Positions 5,169-8,089 of a stretch of 8,089 nt of DNA are shown here, piece after piece (position 1 is the stretch's first letter; every line of letters begins with the position of its first letter). A model generated the notes under the pieces. That model saw nothing but the letters and a program-made list of their open reading frames with translations, was not told the origin of the DNA and did no database searches. The stretch covers positions 1 to 8,089 of the forward strand of contig CAKTSO010000081.1 of NCBI GenBank assembly GCA_934613185.1, read 5' to 3'. A program made the position numbers and the translations under genes. The DNA is from an uncultured Clostridia bacterium (GTDB lineage Bacteria; Bacillota; Clostridia; Christensenellales; Maliibacteriaceae).

Positions 5169-6257
5169 ATGCGACTTGGAGTTGTCGGACTGCCGAACGT
5201 CGGCAAAAGCACGCTGTTTAACGCCATCACGCACGCCGGCGCGGAGGCGGCGAACTATCCGTTCTGCACGATCGAGCCGAACGTCGGCATCGTGCCCGTC
5301 CCGGACGAGCGGCTCGACCGCCTGGCCGAGATGTATCATCCCAAAAAGGTCACCCCCACGACGCTCGAATTCGTCGACATCGCGGGTCTTGTGCGCGGCG
5401 CGTCCCGCGGCGAGGGCCTCGGGAACCAGTTTTTGGGGCACATCCGCGAGGTGGACGCGATCGTTCACGTCGTGCGCTGCTTCCATGACGAGAACGTCGT
5501 GCACGTCGACGGCAGCGTCGATCCCATCCGCGACATCGAGACGATCGAATTGGAGCTGATCTTCGCCGATATGGACACGGTGCAAAAGCGCATCGACCGC
5601 GTCAAGAAGATCGTCCGCAACGTGCCGACCGCAAAGCCCGAGCTTTCCGCACTGGAGAAGATCTACGCGGTTCTGGAGAGCGGCAAGCCCGCCCGCAGCG
5701 CCGAGCTGACGGACGAGGAACTGGACATCGCCCGCACGTTCAGCCTTCTGACGCAAAAGCCCGTCATCTTCGCCGCGAACGTCGACGAATCCGCGGCCGC
5801 CGAGGACGACAACCCGCAGCTTGCCAAAATCCGCGAGCATGCCGCCAAGCAGAACGCGCGCGTGCTCGTCATCAGCGCCGAGATCGAAAGCGAGATCGCG
5901 CAGATGGAGCCGGAGGAGCGCGCGATGTTTCTGGAGGAGCTCGGCCTCAAACAGTCGGGCCTTGAACGCCTCATCTCCGCATGCTACGATCTTCTCGGCC
6001 TCATCAGCTATCTGACGGCGGGCGAGGACGAGGTGCGCGCCTGGACGATCGCCCGCGGCACGAAGGCGCCGCAGGCCGCCGGAAAGATCCATTCGGACTT
6101 TGAGCGCGGCTTCATCCGCGCCGAGGTCGTCCCCTTCGACACGCTCATGGAGTGCGGCTCGATGGCCGCCGCCAAAGAACGCGGTCTCGTCCGCTCCGAA
6201 GGCAAGGACTATGTCATGCAGGACGGCGACATCGTGCTGTTCCGGTTTAATGTGTAA
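5169..6257 (+). CDS. ychF: Redox-regulated ATPase YchF (OLA1 family)
   Basis: This is a universally conserved Obg-related P-loop ATPase that binds ribosomes and is linked to translation and oxidative stress responses; it is cytoplasmic. At 362 residues it has the family's standard length. The P-loop GLPNVGKST is at 7-15, the G3 region is DIAGLVRGASRGEGLGNQFL at 70-89, and the base-recognition motif is NVDE at 204-207. This NxxE form replaces NKxD and underlies the preference for ATP over GTP. A coiled-coil helical insertion covers about 120-190, and a C-terminal TGS domain covers about 279-362, ending DGDIVLFRFNV. The start is supported by AAAGGAG nine bases upstream. It is a single-gene unit with its own promoter and terminator. 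Nothing is unusual about it. Confidence 0.97.
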   Translation: MRLGVVGLPNVGKSTLFNAITHAGAEAANYPFCTIEPNVGIVPVPDERLDRLAEMYHPKKVTPTTLEFVDIAGLVRGASRGEGLGNQFLGHIREVDAIVHVVRCFHDENVVHVDGSVDPIRDIETIELELIFADMDTVQKRIDRVKKIVRNVPTAKPELSALEKIYAVLESGKPARSAELTDEELDIARTFSLLTQKPVIFAANVDESAAAEDDNPQLAKIREHAAKQNARVLVISAEIESEIAQMEPEERAMFLEELGLKQSGLERLISACYDLLGLISYLTAGEDEVRAWTIARGTKAPQAAGKIHSDFERGFIRAEVVPFDTLMECGSMAAAKERGLVRSEGKDYVMQDGDIVLFRFNV

Positions 6258-6278
6258 ATCCCGAAGGATTGCGAAATC

Positions 6279-6308
6279 AAAAAGGACGGTCAATGACCGT
6301 CCTTTTTT
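6279..6308. terminator. Intrinsic terminator after ychF, probably bidirectional
   Basis: A perfect 13-bp stem (6279-6291 with 6295-6307, loop AAT) ends in six T on the plus strand and five on the minus strand. It lies between the convergent ychF and DUF262 genes. Confidence 0.92.
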
Positions 6309-6319
6309 GCTGCTGCTCT

Positions 6320-7969
6320 TTACGGCGTAACGGTTAAACCATACCGAGTCCGCATAAATTCAAGCATTTCTCCTTTTCGCCAGGCGATAAATTGACCGGG
6401 ATCATCCCACAGTGTTGAATTTCGATTGGGAAGAAAATCATACTGGCTAAAACAGCTTGCGGTTTGCGGATCCGTGAAGAATTGCTTCGGATGCTTGTTT
6501 CTCTTTTGCAAGTTGATCTGCCCCGATATGGGCTGCAGATTCCAAATCGTATCGACTTGATAGGGCGTGGGCGGATTTTTCAACTTTTTGGGGAAAATAT
6601 GATCCAACTCGGGCTTGTAGCGTTTGCCTCTTGCATGCGAATAGACGCGATGCGGGATAAGCACTTTTAATGCAAACCAGCTGTTGTCTTCGAAGGCGCT
6701 TTCCGTGAGCGCAACGATACGCTTCTTATTGGCGGCGATTGTTTCGATTTTGCACAAAGGAAATTCGGTTTCGGTATCGGCGGCGTTCTTGATTGCCCGC
6801 GCCGCGCCTTCGACGATGCCCTGCGTATTCCAATCGTTGAGCTGTGACAGAATGAAATACTGTTTCATGCCGGCATGATCCAGCTGCTGGTATGTTTTTC
6901 CGTTTGCGGAATTTTTGTAAACATAGAAAAGCAGCGGGAGCAATGCAAGTTTTCTGGGTATGATTTCGGCGTTGTTGATTTGAAATTCCCCCAGCATAAA
7001 GCGAACAAAGAAATCCACCAAAGGCTTTTGGATATTTCTGCCGACGCTTTGAAAATTGCTGATATCGGAAGGCGTGATTCTCGATGTATCAATGCGGGTA
7101 GTACCTTTTACGATAAGATGAATGAATTGCAGAATCTCATTGGCGGAAAAATCGTATCCGTTCGTTCCGACGGAAATCAATTCGGAAATATCATTCATAT
7201 CGTCTTCAAACTGAGGATCAACCGCTTTGATTTCGGAGAACAACAGATCGGCGCCGGAAAGCGGTACGCCGCCAATATTCAGACGCTGGAAAATTTCATT
7301 GACCTGGTCTTCGTTCATGGAAGAATCGATCTGCCAATAAACCAAGGGTGTCACGTCGCGTTCGGCAAAAACACTCCAAAGCCGATCAAATCTGCTTTCG
7401 CACAGTACAGCCTCGTCGTCAGTCAGAGACAATGCACTTAAAAGTTGGTTTCGATAAAGCACTTTTTGTCTTGCATCTGGAGTCATTGTAAAAAGTTGCG
7501 GCATCATAACATAGCCCGGATATTTTTTTTGAACCGCATTGTTTTGATCGATGAAAACAAAACCGCAGTTATCGTCGGAAGGATCATAACGCAGATCGTA
7601 TGCCAGCGTTCGGCCGTTCATCGTGTAATATAGACAGGAATACAACGTCTGCAGCCGCTGCTGCCCGTCGTAAACAAGCGACTTATCCGGGCGGTTCCAT
7701 TGGCATTGCTGTGCCAGCTGTGCCGTTTGGCCGTTGGAGTAATTCTGCATGAATTCCCGATAAGGAACTTCGAGATCCGTATTCCATACGATTAACGTTC
7801 CGATCGGATATCCGTTTAAAATGGAATCGAACAACTTATAGATGTACTTGTCGCTTTCGTAACGGCTGCCCCAAACGTAAGGCCGCTGAACGGCGGGCAA
7901 AAACCAACCGTTATTTTGCGCGTTGATGTGTTTCATCGCATCTTTGACCGAAACAGAGATAAATGGCAT
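6320..7969 (-). CDS. DUF262 protein with C-terminal HNH nuclease motif (GmrSD/SspE-like, probable phage restriction)
   Basis: DUF262 proteins carry a ParB-like nucleotide-hydrolysing fold and often a DUF1524-type HNH nuclease; members such as GmrSD and SspE cut incoming modified or unmodified phage DNA. In the 549-residue product, QRPYVW (28-33), the hallmark DGQQR (101-105) and NEIFQRLNIGGVPLSGADLL (224-243) define DUF262. At the C-terminus, ELDHIFP (454-460), N477 and NLQKRNKHP (486-494) form an HNH-type site with D456 and H457. The middle part (about 250-430) is helical and may recognise the target. The start is placed at ATG 7969 because GGAGGT lies six bases upstream; the longer frame from GTG 7987 contains that site. 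Base composition is visibly more AT-rich than in ychF or the kinase, pointing to horizontal acquisition. Partner genes, if any, lie beyond the window. Which DNA it attacks cannot be told. Confidence 0.88.
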   Translation of the reverse strand: MPFISVSVKDAMKHINAQNNGWFLPAVQRPYVWGSRYESDKYIYKLFDSILNGYPIGTLIVWNTDLEVPYREFMQNYSNGQTAQLAQQCQWNRPDKSLVYDGQQRLQTLYSCLYYTMNGRTLAYDLRYDPSDDNCGFVFIDQNNAVQKKYPGYVMMPQLFTMTPDARQKVLYRNQLLSALSLTDDEAVLCESRFDRLWSVFAERDVTPLVYWQIDSSMNEDQVNEIFQRLNIGGVPLSGADLLFSEIKAVDPQFEDDMNDISELISVGTNGYDFSANEILQFIHLIVKGTTRIDTSRITPSDISNFQSVGRNIQKPLVDFFVRFMLGEFQINNAEIIPRKLALLPLLFYVYKNSANGKTYQQLDHAGMKQYFILSQLNDWNTQGIVEGAARAIKNAADTETEFPLCKIETIAANKKRIVALTESAFEDNSWFALKVLIPHRVYSHARGKRYKPELDHIFPKKLKNPPTPYQVDTIWNLQPISGQINLQKRNKHPKQFFTDPQTASCFSQYDFLPNRNSTLWDDPGQFIAWRKGEMLEFMRTRYGLTVTP

Positions 7970-8046
7970 AACATAACCTCCGAACACTTGGAATCGTAAC
8001 TGCTCTGTTTAAAGCGAACACAGCATTCCGAAATTACGTTCAGTAT

Positions 8047-8089
<43 letters not shown>

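Noticed and set aside
4794..6293. Minus-strand open frame of 499 codons antisense to the kinase end and ychF
   Set aside because: It is a shadow of ychF caused by GC-rich codon use; it spans the ychF promoter and terminator.

Overview
The window looks like part of a contig from a fairly GC-rich (my estimate is near 60% in the core genes) Gram-positive bacterium of the Clostridia, probably a gut commensal known from metagenomes. This rests on strong AGGAGG-type ribosome binding sites, intrinsic terminators with clean U-tracts after nearly every gene, sigma-A-like promoters, and a surface protein ending in PKTGD, a membrane helix and a basic tail. No ribosomal or other phylogenetic marker is present, so the assignment is only indicative. 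A run of 41 T at the right edge suggests the assembly ends there.

Layout. Bases 3-605 hold the 3' end of a surface protein with an InlB-type repeat and a C-terminal anchor, closed by a terminator. Bases 606-1425 contain no credible protein gene but are full of nested inverted repeats. They sit between a good promoter (663-691) and an intrinsic terminator (1361-1398). This stretch is either a large structured noncoding RNA or long leader, or a decayed mobile or dispersed repeat, and it is the most unusual part of the window. It is followed by a MATE efflux transporter gene (1426-2409) that appears to have lost about 120 internal codons in frame.

Bases 2420-2458 form a bidirectional terminator shared with a convergent, minus-strand gene for a non-classical nucleoside hydrolase (2493-3416). 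That gene diverges from a rhamnulokinase-like FGGY sugar kinase gene (3595-5076). The 178-bp space between them carries both promoters and an operator-like cluster of GAAAACG repeats. Together they suggest a small catabolic unit that cleaves a glycoside and phosphorylates a sugar, substrate unknown. Next comes the housekeeping ATPase gene ychF (5169-6257) with its own promoter and a terminator.

The right side is a minus-strand gene (6320-7969) for a DUF262 protein with a C-terminal HNH motif, of the GmrSD/SspE type associated with phage restriction. Its visibly lower GC suggests acquisition by transfer. The genes are mostly single transcription units; only the hydrolase and kinase look functionally linked.
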